The notes: a model not told the origin generated them from the letters alone. 12,992 bases of DNA from Rhodopirellula sp. (GCA_003513555.1 DOPG01000080.1:1-12992); one strand, 5' to 3'; counted from the first letter of the stretch, positions 1 to 8,724 are shown. Program-made: numbers and translations.

Positions 1-1481
1 GGGTAGAGATCGTCGTCGCGAACCATCTCGTAAATGGTAATGTCGTTGGCAGCGGCGCGGCGTTCTCTCATCTTTTCTGGTAACAGACCGGAGTCACGTA
101 GTTCAAGCTGTTGACTACGTAAAGCGGCTTTCAGTTCTTTGATCTTTGCTTGATGCTTGGGGTTGTCGATGAGGTTGTTGACATTGTCGAAGTCCGACGC
201 GTTGTCATAAAACTCTTCCGACACTCGAGGCTCAAAGAAGCGGCCGGTGACTGCGTTGGTTTTTCCTTCCTTGTGGTGTTTTTCCCATGCGGGCGTTAGG
301 GGAGCTTTCCACAGGTACGCAAGGTGCTGGCCAGCAGGTGCGTAAGGCATGTAGTTTTTGTGATATGCAAAGCGGGCATCTCGCATCAGGCGGACATGAT
401 CCAGGCGTTCATCAGCCCGTTCCCGAAAGCCCAAATGGTATCGCGGTGCTGCTTCTTGGCCTGGCCCTAGAAAAACAGTTCCTTGGTAGGTGTCTGGGAT
501 ATCGGCCCCCGCAAGACTTAACCATGTTTTGGGCATGTCGACAAAGCTGACAATTCGCGAGACCGTCTCACCAGGTTGATCGGCAGGATAAAGATGCTTG
601 TACTTTTCGGGAATCCTTACAATCAGTGGGCAGTGTACGCCGCTGGAATATAGGAAACGCTTGCTGCGTGCCATCACTCCACCGTGGTCGGAGTTGTAGA
701 CAATGATGGTGTCGTCATACAGGCCGTCTTTTTTTAATGCATCGAGGGTTGCTTGAACTTTTTTGTCCATGTTTTCAACCGCGTCCGCGTACTTGGCATA
801 GTTTCGGCGGATTGCAGGTAAGTCGGGATGATACGAGAACAGCTTCATTTTCCCTGGATCGTTGCGAAGATTACCGCCGGCGCCGTGCGCGCGGCTCTCG
901 TGGCTGTCACCGATGTTCACCACTGCAAAAAAAGGTTGGTCGTCAGCACGGTAACGCCACCCGTATTGGGACATCTTTTTCCCGCCTTTGTAGTCCCAGC
1001 ACTCTTTGTCTTCACGACCGCCGATGTTGTAGTCTGTCTTGCTTGGGTTGGAGGTGTGATAACCGGCCTGTTTGAGCAGGTCCGGGTAATAGCTTATTTT
1101 GTCATGCGGGATCATGTTTCGGCTTCGCATAGGCTGAGTGCCGTTGGAGATGCCGTACATGCCCGTGATCCAACAAGATCGCGTTGGCGCACAAACCGCG
1201 GCGTTGTCAAAACAGTTGAGATAGCGAAACCCCTCTTTAGCCAGTTGATCGATAGCCGGGGTCTTTGCGTTTGTTCCGCCGTAGCAGCTAACCCACGAAA
1301 CACCGTTGTCTTCGCTGGTGATCCACAGAATATTTGGCTTGGCGTTCAAGCTGGGGTGTTTAGCAACTTGTGCGGGCAGCAAACTGGGGCTGCACACCGC
1401 AAGCATGCAACAAGACACGGCTGCCATGAAGCGAAAGTTGAAACGACAGTAAGCTGCGTTGAAGAGGCGGGGGATACTCAT
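1..1481 (-). CDS. Secreted sulfatase (formylglycine type), partial, C-terminus beyond the left edge
   Basis: The frame is open from an ATG at 1481 down to base 1 (493 codons) with no stop, so the gene is cut by the window edge. Residues about 17-38 form a hydrophobic signal peptide ending near LLPAQ. The alkaline-phosphatase-like fold starts at KPNILWITSEDNG (48-60), whose acidic pair E57-D58 is in the metal-ligand position. C-A-P-T-R at 97-101 is the sulfatase signature, with Cys97 the residue expected to become formylglycine. NSDHG (263-267) supplies D265 and H266, further expected metal ligands. The tail (about 440-493, ending near TIYEMVRDDDLY) resembles planctomycete sulfatases that continue into a helical C-terminal region, so I expect a further 100 or more residues (inference). 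The likely role is hydrolysis of sulfate esters on polysaccharides outside the cytoplasm. The exact substrate cannot be read. No clear ribosome binding site precedes the start. It is transcribed away from the 2562 gene across a 1.08-kb gap. Confidence 0.93.
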   Translation of the reverse strand, partial: MSIPRLFNAAYCRFNFRFMAAVSCCMLAVCSPSLLPAQVAKHPSLNAKPNILWITSEDNGVSWVSCYGGTNAKTPAIDQLAKEGFRYLNCFDNAAVCAPTRSCWITGMYGISNGTQPMRSRNMIPHDKISYYPDLLKQAGYHTSNPSKTDYNIGGREDKECWDYKGGKKMSQYGWRYRADDQPFFAVVNIGDSHESRAHGAGGNLRNDPGKMKLFSYHPDLPAIRRNYAKYADAVENMDKKVQATLDALKKDGLYDDTIIVYNSDHGGVMARSKRFLYSSGVHCPLIVRIPEKYKHLYPADQPGETVSRIVSFVDMPKTWLSLAGADIPDTYQGTVFLGPGQEAAPRYHLGFRERADERLDHVRLMRDARFAYHKNYMPYAPAGQHLAYLWKAPLTPAWEKHHKEGKTNAVTGRFFEPRVSEEFYDNASDFDNVNNLIDNPKHQAKIKELKAALRSQQLELRDSGLLPEKMRERRAAANDITIYEMVRDDDLY

Positions 1482-2561
1482 GATGTTAAATAAAATGGAG
1501 TGATTTTGATGCGTTCGTAGGTGTAGGTTGCGAGTGGTTCAAGCCATGCCGCCCGTCGCCCCGCCCAGAATAACATGAATGAGGATTTCGGGCTCGTGCA
1601 GAATCTGATTATGCGAAATGGTGCTTAAGACGCTCTCTCGTAAACTTGGTAATTTGCCCGTAACGCGGTTTTTGTGGTCCGCAGACCAATGCGTTCTAGA
1701 TTTTAGGCGGAGGTTCACCGGAGGGGGCCTCTGGTGAGTGGGGGCAGTCTGGTGACGACCGAGCGAAAACCAACATCGTTCTCCACCAAAAAAGCAGTTT
1801 CGGGTCGTTGAAACGACGTTAATTCCGTTTTCCGTGATCAGGGGATGTGTGCTGTCGCATCGGCTCATTGGCGGCACATGACCCGTAAATCGGCTTATTA
1901 AATGGCAAAACTACCGCTAGAGCTTGTTAGTTTTCTCTTTTGCTGTTGGCTCACGAGTGCGATTGGCGGTCATCGCTGCGAGCGAGGTGCCCTGTTTTTG
2001 AAGGCTCTTAAAATGCAGTTCTAAGCGAGCGGCGGGTGTTGGGATTCCAAGTGACGGTTGTTGTCCCTCAATTGGTGTATTTCGTTTATACTGAGAAGCA
2101 GATAGCAGGGGCGGTGAAGTCGTCTGGCTAGGTGTCGGTACGAAGCGTTACAGGTTTTTCATGTTCACGCCGAAATACGCACCATTTGTCGGAATTTCAG
2201 TTGAATTTGATCGTTAGCGGACGCTTCAATGATGCACTTGCCATCGTGATGGCGGTCGCTGACCAAAAGAGTGCCACTCACCAAGGCAAGGCGCCGCACC
2301 GTGGCAGCAGAACAACAGGAAACTCGGGCGGGTCGCTCACGAGAGCCGAAGTCTCGGGTTTGTAAGACGAACTGCATACACGGGCGGAGCGCGTCGAGCT
2401 TGGATTGTGGCGTCTCGCATGCTGTAGACGTATTTGATGTGAGATACCATCTTCCCTCCCCTCGACCGCTCCAAGCTAATTTCCCGCTGAACCGGCAGCC
2501 CACCCATTGCTCTTGAATCTGCCATCATTTTTTTCTTTCGAATCCCCTCTACGGAACAAGC
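1482..2561. other. Long intergenic region between divergent sulfatase and dehydrogenase-like genes
   Basis: No reading frame in these 1.08 kb looks like a protein. The longest candidates (minus 1539-1877 and 2165-2503, plus 2132-2365) overlap one another, are rich in Arg, Ser, Cys and His, and show no domain, signal peptide or ribosome binding site. A 40-codon plus-strand ORF at 1902-2024 has a hydrophobic start (MAKLPLELVSFLF) but nothing else to support it. The region does hold a strong hairpin at 1713-1739. It also has a short minus-strand frame near 1730-1860 that reads ENDVGFRSVV before a stop, which faintly resembles the end of formylglycine-generating-enzyme-like proteins. It must carry the promoters of both flanking genes, but I could not identify a convincing -35/-10 pair. 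TATACT at 2087-2092 is the best -10-like string and has no good partner. Confidence 0.6.
1713..1739 (+). other. Stem-loop in the intergenic region
   Basis: TCACCGGAGG (1715-1724) pairs with CCTCTGGTGA (1728-1737) across a GGG triloop. That gives nine Watson-Crick pairs and one G-U pair, and two more G-U pairs extend it outward. The wobble pairs work only if the plus strand is transcribed. No T-run follows, so it is not a standard intrinsic terminator. Its role is unknown. Confidence 0.55.
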
Positions 2562-5189
2562 ATGTTGACCGAAGCGAATCGCGAAAAGTATTTGTTCAAG
2601 TTTCTGTTGATTTTTTCTTTGTGCCTGACAAGTTCGATAACAACTGCCCAGGACAAAAAGAAAGCCAAGCGTCCTAAAGCCAAGGCCAAATCGGTTGGAC
2701 GGGCAGTCGGTGGTAACACAGCCACGCCTGTTGATTTGATCAAGGCAGCCAAGGGCTTCAAGGTTGAGTTGCTTTATTCGGTTCCAGGTACGGAGCAAGG
2801 TTCTTGGGTGAATCTGTGCACCGATGATAAGGGACGCTTGCTGGTGAGTGATCAGTTCGGCGGTTTGTATCGCATAACACCGCCGGCAGCGGGGCAGCCG
2901 GTTGAGGCAGCGAGCATCGAGAAGGTGCCGGCCGCAATTCGAGCGGTGAATGGAATGGTTTGGTCCGACGGCGCTCTGTATGTTGGCGTTAACGATTATG
3001 AACGCAAGATGCCATCTGGACTGTACCGTATTTCTGATAGCAACGGCGACGATCAACTCGACAAGGTTGAAACGTTGCGGGAGGTCAGTTCCAAGAGTGA
3101 TCACGGAGTGCACGCCCTTGTTCCGACGCCGGACGGCGAAGGGTTTTACATGATCACCGGCAACAATACCCTGCCACCCGAATTGGCCGATACGTCCCAG
3201 GTCGCGCAGATCTGGGGTGAGGATCATTTGTTGCCGAGCATGCCGGATGGCCGAGGTCATAACCGCGGTGTTCTGGCTCCTGGTGGAATTGTCTACCGGG
3301 TAACGGAAAACGGTAAGAAGTTTGAAGCCTACGCTTCTGGCTTTCGGAACATTTTTGACGCGGCTGTGAACGCGGACGGTGAACTCTTCACTTATGACGC
3401 TGACATGGAATATGACTTTAACACGCCGTGGTATCGACCAACACGGATTTGTCATGTGGTCAGTGGCGCCGAGTTTGGCTGGCGAAATGGTGCTGGAAAA
3501 AGGATGCCTTTCTACGCCGACAACCTGCCACCAACACTCGATATCGGTCCTGGCTCGCCGACGGGAGTCACGTTTGGATACGGTGCAAAGTTCCCTGCCA
3601 AGTATCAGAACGCCTTGTACGCCCTTGATTGGAGTTGGGGCAAATTGTATGCGGTGCATCTTGAAGAGGATGGCTCCACTTACAAAGCCACAAAAGAGGA
3701 ATTCGTTACAGGCGCGCCGCTGCCCATTACCGACGCGATTATTCATCCCGGTGATGGAGCGATGTATTTCACCATTGGTGGCCGTCGCGTGCAGTCAGGG
3801 TTATACCGCGTCACTTATGTCGGAGATGAGTCCACCAAGCCAGCGATCAACGGTGCGACTGAAAACGCACTCCGTGATTTGCGTCATGAACTAGAGCAGT
3901 TTCATGGAAACCCTGATCCAGCTGGAGTTGACTTTGCATGGAAAAACCTCGATCACGAAGATCGTTTTGTTCGGTTTGCTGCAAGAACCGTACTTGAGCA
4001 TCAGCCGCTTGATCGGTGGCAAACCAAAGCGTTGAAGGAATCCAACCCTGCCAAGCAGGTGGTTGCTCTTCTTGCCCTGTCCCGCGCTGCAGGGGTTTGT
4101 CCACAGCACAGGAAAGGTAAGACAGTTGAGGTTGATACTGGATTGCGCGATGAGATGTTGTCCGCGATGACTAACATCGATCCATCAAAACTGACGGAAC
4201 AACAACAGCAGACGATGGTCCGCGGTGTACAAATCATCTTGAATCGATTTGGTATGCCGGGTGCCGAAGCGGTGGACCAGTTGTGCGGACGATTGGAACC
4301 GCTGTTCCCCGCTAAGTCCGCTGAGTCTAACTGGTTGCTGTGCGAGACACTTGCCTATCTGCAGTCGTCCGTTGTTGCTCCAGTGGCAATGGAATTGATC
4401 GCTAACGCGCCGACGCAGGAAGAGCAAATGCAGTACGCACGCTCGATTCGCATGCTGAAAGAAGGTTGGACGCCTGATCTGCAAAATGCTTATTTCGAGT
4501 GGTTCCTGAAGGCGGCGAATTATCGGGGTGGAGCAAGTTTCGCGAAGTTCATTCAGTTCATTCGTGATGATGCGGTTGCATCGCTTTCCGATGAGCAAAA
4601 GCAGCAGATGTCTGAGCTGTTGGCCCGAAAGCCTGTTGTAAAATCTGCTTTGGAGAATCTCGGTGAGGTGTTCGTAGGGCGAACTCCGACCGAGTGGACG
4701 CTGGACGAGCTTTCCAAATTCGCCAAGACGGGTCTTGTGAAACGTGACTTTACAAACGGTAAAAAAATGTTTGCCGCGTCTGGATGTTACGCATGCCACA
4801 GATTTGGAACACAAGGTGGAATGACTGGGCCTGATTTGACTTCCGCAGGACGGCGTTATTCGCCGCATGATTTGCTGGACCAGGTCGTTCATCCGAGCAA
4901 AGTGATCAACGAGCAGTTCTCGGCTGTCAAAGTGTTGACGCTTGATGGTGCAGTTCACACCGGGGTGGTTGTCAATCTGAATGGTGACAGCATGACTCTG
5001 AACACCGATCTGACGGACCCCAATAAACGAGTTGGTATCGACCGCAAGGAAATCGATCTGCTTGAGGTCTCGGAAGTTTCAGCCATGCCATCCGGTTTGC
5101 TGAACCCCATGACCAAAGATGAGGTACTCGATCTGGTTGCTTATCTACTGAGTGGCGGCGACGAGTCCCATCGGTATTTTTCGAAGTAA
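2562..5189 (+). CDS. Planctomycete-type membrane-bound dehydrogenase domain protein with C-terminal cytochrome c (PVC heme-binding) domain
   Basis: This 875-aa exported protein has four parts. Residues about 9-29 are a signal peptide (KYLFKFLLIFSLCLTSSITTAQ region). A short Lys/Ala/Pro-rich linker follows (31-50). Residues about 55-420 are a beta-propeller of the NHL/PQQ-like kind, with repeated segments such as GLYRI and DGELFTYDADMEYD. Residues about 430-720 are helical and HEAT-like. The C-terminal domain (about 730-875) is a cytochrome c: C742-Y-A-C745-H746 is the heme site, and Met842 in SAMPSGL is the likely distal axial ligand. The order matches the planctomycete families known as the putative membrane-bound dehydrogenase domain and the PVC-type heme-binding domain. 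A likely role is periplasmic oxidation of a sugar or alcohol with electrons passed to the c-type heme. The substrate is unknown and the enzymatic activity of the propeller is an inference from family names. The start is supported by the signal peptide, although no strong ribosome binding site is visible. Confidence 0.93.
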   Translation: MLTEANREKYLFKFLLIFSLCLTSSITTAQDKKKAKRPKAKAKSVGRAVGGNTATPVDLIKAAKGFKVELLYSVPGTEQGSWVNLCTDDKGRLLVSDQFGGLYRITPPAAGQPVEAASIEKVPAAIRAVNGMVWSDGALYVGVNDYERKMPSGLYRISDSNGDDQLDKVETLREVSSKSDHGVHALVPTPDGEGFYMITGNNTLPPELADTSQVAQIWGEDHLLPSMPDGRGHNRGVLAPGGIVYRVTENGKKFEAYASGFRNIFDAAVNADGELFTYDADMEYDFNTPWYRPTRICHVVSGAEFGWRNGAGKRMPFYADNLPPTLDIGPGSPTGVTFGYGAKFPAKYQNALYALDWSWGKLYAVHLEEDGSTYKATKEEFVTGAPLPITDAIIHPGDGAMYFTIGGRRVQSGLYRVTYVGDESTKPAINGATENALRDLRHELEQFHGNPDPAGVDFAWKNLDHEDRFVRFAARTVLEHQPLDRWQTKALKESNPAKQVVALLALSRAAGVCPQHRKGKTVEVDTGLRDEMLSAMTNIDPSKLTEQQQQTMVRGVQIILNRFGMPGAEAVDQLCGRLEPLFPAKSAESNWLLCETLAYLQSSVVAPVAMELIANAPTQEEQMQYARSIRMLKEGWTPDLQNAYFEWFLKAANYRGGASFAKFIQFIRDDAVASLSDEQKQQMSELLARKPVVKSALENLGEVFVGRTPTEWTLDELSKFAKTGLVKRDFTNGKKMFAASGCYACHRFGTQGGMTGPDLTSAGRRYSPHDLLDQVVHPSKVINEQFSAVKVLTLDGAVHTGVVVNLNGDSMTLNTDLTDPNKRVGIDRKEIDLLEVSEVSAMPSGLLNPMTKDEVLDLVAYLLSGGDESHRYFSK

Positions 5190-5197
5190 TCGCCAAG

Positions 5198-5243
5198 CAC
5201 CCGTCTGCCTCGCCGCCTGATTAGGCGGCAGGGTGGGTAGGTG
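5198..5243 (+). terminator. Long imperfect hairpin just after the 2562 gene
   Basis: A perfect 7-bp stem GCCGCCT (5212-5218) / AGGCGGC (5223-5229) closes a GATT loop. Pairing continues outward without bulges to 5198/5243, with only two mismatches (5211/5230 and 5202/5239) and five G-U pairs. The wobbles make the stem stable only as plus-strand RNA. It starts nine bases after the stop codon. No U-tract follows directly. The nearest is TTTTT at about 5267. So it may be a non-canonical terminator, a 3'-end stabiliser or part of an untranslated structure. Confidence 0.55.
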
Positions 5244-5283
5244 ATTGAGACGCTGAGACTGCTGCGTTTTTAGAAGGACTGTT

Positions 5284-5321
5284 CCCCCGGCATCCTCGCT
5301 GTGGCAAGGGTGCTGTTGGGG
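5284..5321 (+). other. Second hairpin in the 5190-5405 gap
   Basis: GGCATCCT (5289-5296) can pair with AGGGTGCT (5307-5314) through six Watson-Crick and two G-U pairs. An outer CCCC/GGGG clamp (5284-5287 with 5318-5321) is offset by a small internal loop. It lies about 85 bases before the start of the 5406 gene, so it could be part of that gene's leader. Pairing is less regular than in the neighbouring hairpin. Confidence 0.35.
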
Positions 5322-5405
5322 TTACGGAGGATCGCTTCGAGGACGTAAAGCTACAGGCGTTCGGGGGTACTTTCCGCTGTCACTCGTCCTCATGGTTCAC
5401 GCCTT

Positions 5406-7082
5406 ATGTCACAACTTGCCAATCTAGACCGCTGTCCGAAATCCTTGGCCCGCTTACTGGTTTTTACACTCGTGGCTACCCAGTGGGTTCACGCGGATGA
5501 CAACCGTGAGCAAAAAGTTGCACAAGAGCTCACAAGGGTCTTTATCTTCGCTGGCCAGTCCAACATGGTCGGGTCGGACTCCAATGTTGCTGACATTGAA
5601 CGCTTTCCTCCTTTCCGCGGGTGCGGGGAACTGCAACCGGAGGTGAAGTTTGCGTATTGCATCGGGCGAGAAAACAAATTCCGATCTGATGGCTGGGCTG
5701 CACTAGGGCCCATTAATGATGTGGTGGGTCCTGAACTGAGTTTTGCCAGGGCGATTGATGGTGAGCTTGATGCGCCCATTGCGATCATTAAATGCGCCGC
5801 AGGGGGCACTCACCTCGGTGGCGACTGGAATCCTGATAAGCCTGAAGGATTCAAAATGTATCCCTTGGCGCTTGAACTGGTACGCGACTCGTTGCAGAGA
5901 CTCACGGATGCAGGAGTCAAGTACCGGGTGGAGGGGGTCATGTGGCATCAGGGTGAGAACGACATGTTCAACGAAACCTACATGGCCGAATATGGGGGAA
6001 ATCTGAAGCGATTCTTGGCATGTTGGCGACGCGATTTGGGGATCCCCGATTTGAAGTTTTACGTTGGCGAATTGTGCACCAAGACGATTTGGGGAATGGA
6101 TCTGCGGCCAAGGATGTATGCAATCAGTTTGGGGCAAAAGGCAGTCACCGACAGTGACGTCAATGCGGAATACGTTCCCACGTCTCATGTGGGCGTCGAG
6201 ATTGGGTCGGGTGTGGGGCTGCATTACCACTATGGAACACTGGGGCAGTTAGAGCATGGTGTCAATTATGCGAACGCATATCTAAGGACAATGGGTAAAC
6301 AGAGAGTTGCTGGCCGGCAACTCAAGAGTTGGCCTTACGAGAGCAAAACCAAAGTCAAGCTTTACGTGCTCGCGGGTCACCGAAACATGGAGGGGGAGCG
6401 TGCGTTTGTTCAGGACCTGACGACACGAAACCCCGAGCTTCTGAATGCGGATACAAGCATCGCCTATAAGTACAGCATGGCAGGAGGGCAGCGTGTTTCC
6501 AAAGGGTGGGAACCGCTCAGGCCTGCGGGTTTGTATGACACGTTTGGGCCTGAGGTGAGTTTCGCCAAAGCGATGCGAGCGAGAGGGCGTGATGACTTCG
6601 CAATTGCGAAGTTTACGCACAGTGGCAGTCAAATGAATGATTGGACACCTGCGGGCAGCATTGCCAAATCTCGCAACTTGTATCCGAAGTTCATCCAGTT
6701 TGTGAAGGATTCAGTACGTGAACTGGAAGAGAAGGGAAACGAGGTGGAGCTGGCTGGAATTCTGTATCATGTGGGCGAAAATGACATGTCAATGCCATCG
6801 TATCGACGTGATGCCGCAGGGTGGCTAGGGGAACTCATCGATCAGAGTCGTGTTGACTTGAAGCGGCCAGGACTCGCATGGTATGTGAGTCAGCAACCGC
6901 CAACAAAGAATGAACGTGTCAATAATATTGATGTCAAGAATGCTATCGCGAAAGTTTGCGATGCTGATCAGAATACCAGTCTTACTTTTGTGGATGGTTT
7001 TCCCGTCCAAGAAAAGCAGTTGGTTTTAGACACGGCTGGGATTCTTTTCTTGGGTGAGCGAATGGCAGAGCAGGTAAAGTAA
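5406..7082 (+). CDS. Secreted SASA/SGNH-family esterase with two tandem domains, the second lacking catalytic residues
   Basis: This 558-aa protein has a signal peptide (residues about 14-30, cleavage after VHA). Domain 1 (about 43-297) shows the sialate O-acetylesterase-like (SASA, formerly DUF303) SGNH blocks: GQSNM with Ser52 as nucleophile, AAGGTH, HQGEND (181-186), and a block V His, probably H273 in GLHYHYG. Domain 2 (about 316-558) repeats the layout. GPEVSFAKAM mirrors GPELSFARAI of domain 1, and HVGEND (455-460) mirrors HQGEND. But GQSNM has become GHRNM (324-328, Arg326 for Ser), and the block V His is replaced (LVLDTAG, Val540). Domain 1 probably removes acetyl or similar ester groups from carbohydrates outside the cytoplasm. 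Domain 2 is probably a non-catalytic partner, perhaps for sugar binding or structure (inference). The gene follows the dehydrogenase-like gene after 216 bases and precedes the Gfo/Idh gene by 230 bases, all on the same strand. No strong ribosome binding site is visible. Confidence 0.9.
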   Translation: MSQLANLDRCPKSLARLLVFTLVATQWVHADDNREQKVAQELTRVFIFAGQSNMVGSDSNVADIERFPPFRGCGELQPEVKFAYCIGRENKFRSDGWAALGPINDVVGPELSFARAIDGELDAPIAIIKCAAGGTHLGGDWNPDKPEGFKMYPLALELVRDSLQRLTDAGVKYRVEGVMWHQGENDMFNETYMAEYGGNLKRFLACWRRDLGIPDLKFYVGELCTKTIWGMDLRPRMYAISLGQKAVTDSDVNAEYVPTSHVGVEIGSGVGLHYHYGTLGQLEHGVNYANAYLRTMGKQRVAGRQLKSWPYESKTKVKLYVLAGHRNMEGERAFVQDLTTRNPELLNADTSIAYKYSMAGGQRVSKGWEPLRPAGLYDTFGPEVSFAKAMRARGRDDFAIAKFTHSGSQMNDWTPAGSIAKSRNLYPKFIQFVKDSVRELEEKGNEVELAGILYHVGENDMSMPSYRRDAAGWLGELIDQSRVDLKRPGLAWYVSQQPPTKNERVNNIDVKNAIAKVCDADQNTSLTFVDGFPVQEKQLVLDTAGILFLGERMAEQVK

Positions 7083-7304
7083 GGCTTGCTGTTGAAGGTT
7101 TTAGGCCATTGGTTCCTGATTTGGATTTCCAAAGTCTGCTGAGGGGCAGTTAGTTTCAGTATGCGTTGGTTGTGCTAGGAAACTTGAGTCTGGGATGTTC
7201 GCTTCTGTGAACTCGGGGGCGGTTAGGTAAGAAGGCAGCCAACGTTTGGTACAGTGCGTGTCGCTGAAGTATGCCAGCAGAAAATAAAATTGTTAACGCG
7301 GAGT

Positions 7305-7312
7305 GGAGAAGG
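7305..7312 (+). promoter_or_regulatory. Ribosome binding site deciding the start of the Gfo/Idh gene
   Basis: GGAGAAGG lies directly before the ATG at 7313, leaving four bases between the GGAG core and the start. The alternative in-frame ATG at 7271 has only a weak GAAG upstream and would add 14 residues in front of the Tat signal. Confidence 0.55.
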
Positions 7313-8695
7313 ATGTTCAATCGCAATGTAATCACCAGACGCGGTTTTTTGGCTGGTTCAGCTTCGGTGCTTGCGGCGTCTACGGGCATTAGACGCAGTG
7401 AACAGGCCTTTGGTTTTCAGTCTCCCAACGACCGACCAACGATTGGGGTGATCGGCTGCGGTTTGCGTTGGGACAAACGGGTGATGGTTCCTACGGCGAA
7501 TTACGGGCTTGGCAAGCAGTTTCCGCGATTTGGTGATGTGGTTGCCGTCTGCGATGTTGATCAGGAACGATTGGCGCGAGCAGGCGAAATTGTGAAAGAG
7601 TGGTCGAGCGCTCCGCCGATGCAATGTGGAGATTATCGCAAGGTGATTGACGATAAGTCGATCGACGTGGTGCACATTGTGACTCCTGACCATTGGCACG
7701 CGAAAATAGCTGTCGAGGCAATGTTGTCGGGGAAAGATGTTTACTGTGAAAAGCCAATGACGCTGACGATCGGTGAGGGGCAGCTGATCAGGGAGGTGCA
7801 GCAAAAGACTGGATCGGTGTTCCAGGTGGGGACGCAGCAACGCAGCACAGGCCAGTTCATCAAAGCGGTTGCCATGATTCGTGATGGAAGGTTAGGTACG
7901 ATTAAGAAAGTTGTTTGCGGAATTGATTCAAGCCCTGAAAGCCCGCGTTTAGAGCAAGCAGCACCCCCTGCACACCTTGACTGGGACCGTTGGTTGGGAC
8001 CCGCGCCAAAGTCTGAATATCGTTATCAATCCGGCGCCAACAACATCATGAAGGAATGGTCCAATGGACACTACGAGTTCCGATGGTGGTATGATTTTTC
8101 AGGTGGCAAGCTTACCGACTGGGGGGCTCACCATGTTGACATCGCAACTTGGGGAATGGGAAAGACTGAGACTGGGCCCGTTAAGGTTGATCCTGTGTTG
8201 GCCGAACATCCGGTCGAGTTTAAAGATGGCCAGCCTGTGAGGGACGATTTTTACAACACGGCAACGCGTTTCTTGATCAATGCAACGTATGCGGACGGCA
8301 TGGAGTTAGCGATTCGCCATGATACGGATAACGGGATTCTGTTTGAGGGAACCGAGGGACGTATTTTTGTGAATCGGGGCCGTTTAAGCGGTAAGCCTGT
8401 CGAAGATCTCCGCAGTCGCCCACTTGCCGAAGGTGCTTTAGAAGAGGTCTATAAAGGACAACCACTGACCGATCACGTCGGAAACTTCTTCTCAGCGTTA
8501 AGCGAGAGGCGCGATCCAATCTCCGATGTGTCGAGCCATCATAGGGCGTTGACCACGTGTCATCTCGCGGGGATTGCGGCCAGGTTGGGCGAACCGATCA
8601 GTTGGGATCCCGAGAACGAGCGAGTACTCGATAATCCTGCGGCACAAGCTTTGGTTAATCGTCCGAAACGCGCGGGCATCACGATCGAACTGTGA
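7313..8695 (+). CDS. Gfo/Idh/MocA-family oxidoreductase with Tat signal
   Basis: From the ATG at 7313 the protein has 460 residues. It opens with a twin-arginine signal: ITRRGFLAGSASVLAAS (7-23), an n-region with RR followed by a hydrophobic stretch. The Rossmann fold follows with a glycine-rich nucleotide site IGVIGCG (44-50), then CDVD at the end of the second strand and the E146-K147-P148 motif, whose Lys is the usual catalytic residue. The C-terminal domain carries TDWGAHHVDIATWG (268-281), the conserved Asp/His block of secreted Gfo/Idh proteins abundant in planctomycetes. It probably performs an NAD(P)-dependent redox step on a sugar or inositol-like compound. Tat export means the cofactor is loaded before export or held tightly, as in glucose-fructose oxidoreductase. 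It is the last gene of the plus-strand block and ends before a strong hairpin. The alternative start at 7271 is possible but less well supported. Confidence 0.92.
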   Translation: MFNRNVITRRGFLAGSASVLAASTGIRRSEQAFGFQSPNDRPTIGVIGCGLRWDKRVMVPTANYGLGKQFPRFGDVVAVCDVDQERLARAGEIVKEWSSAPPMQCGDYRKVIDDKSIDVVHIVTPDHWHAKIAVEAMLSGKDVYCEKPMTLTIGEGQLIREVQQKTGSVFQVGTQQRSTGQFIKAVAMIRDGRLGTIKKVVCGIDSSPESPRLEQAAPPAHLDWDRWLGPAPKSEYRYQSGANNIMKEWSNGHYEFRWWYDFSGGKLTDWGAHHVDIATWGMGKTETGPVKVDPVLAEHPVEFKDGQPVRDDFYNTATRFLINATYADGMELAIRHDTDNGILFEGTEGRIFVNRGRLSGKPVEDLRSRPLAEGALEEVYKGQPLTDHVGNFFSALSERRDPISDVSSHHRALTTCHLAGIAARLGEPISWDPENERVLDNPAAQALVNRPKRAGITIEL

Positions 8696-8724
8696 ATCCA
8701 TCAGTTCATGTGTTAGTAATTGCC

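Noticed and set aside
828..1493. 221-codon plus-strand ORF opposite the sulfatase
   Set aside because: The sulfatase on the other strand has its signature, metal ligands and signal peptide. This ORF has none of these and is a shadow.
2334..2530. Minus-strand 64-codon reading (MMADSRAMGG...) divergent from the 2562 gene
   Set aside because: It has no close ribosome binding site, domain or membrane segment, and it is only the tail of the long antisense ORF.
2337..3746. 469-codon minus-strand ORF opposite the dehydrogenase-like gene
   Set aside because: It is antisense to an unmistakable coding frame. Its composition is rich in Arg, Cys and Ile with no domain, and it arises from the codon pattern of the real gene.
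4185..4958. 257-codon minus-strand ORF opposite the C-terminal half of the same gene
   Set aside because: It lies fully antisense to the HEAT and cytochrome c region and has no recognisable motif or ribosome binding site.
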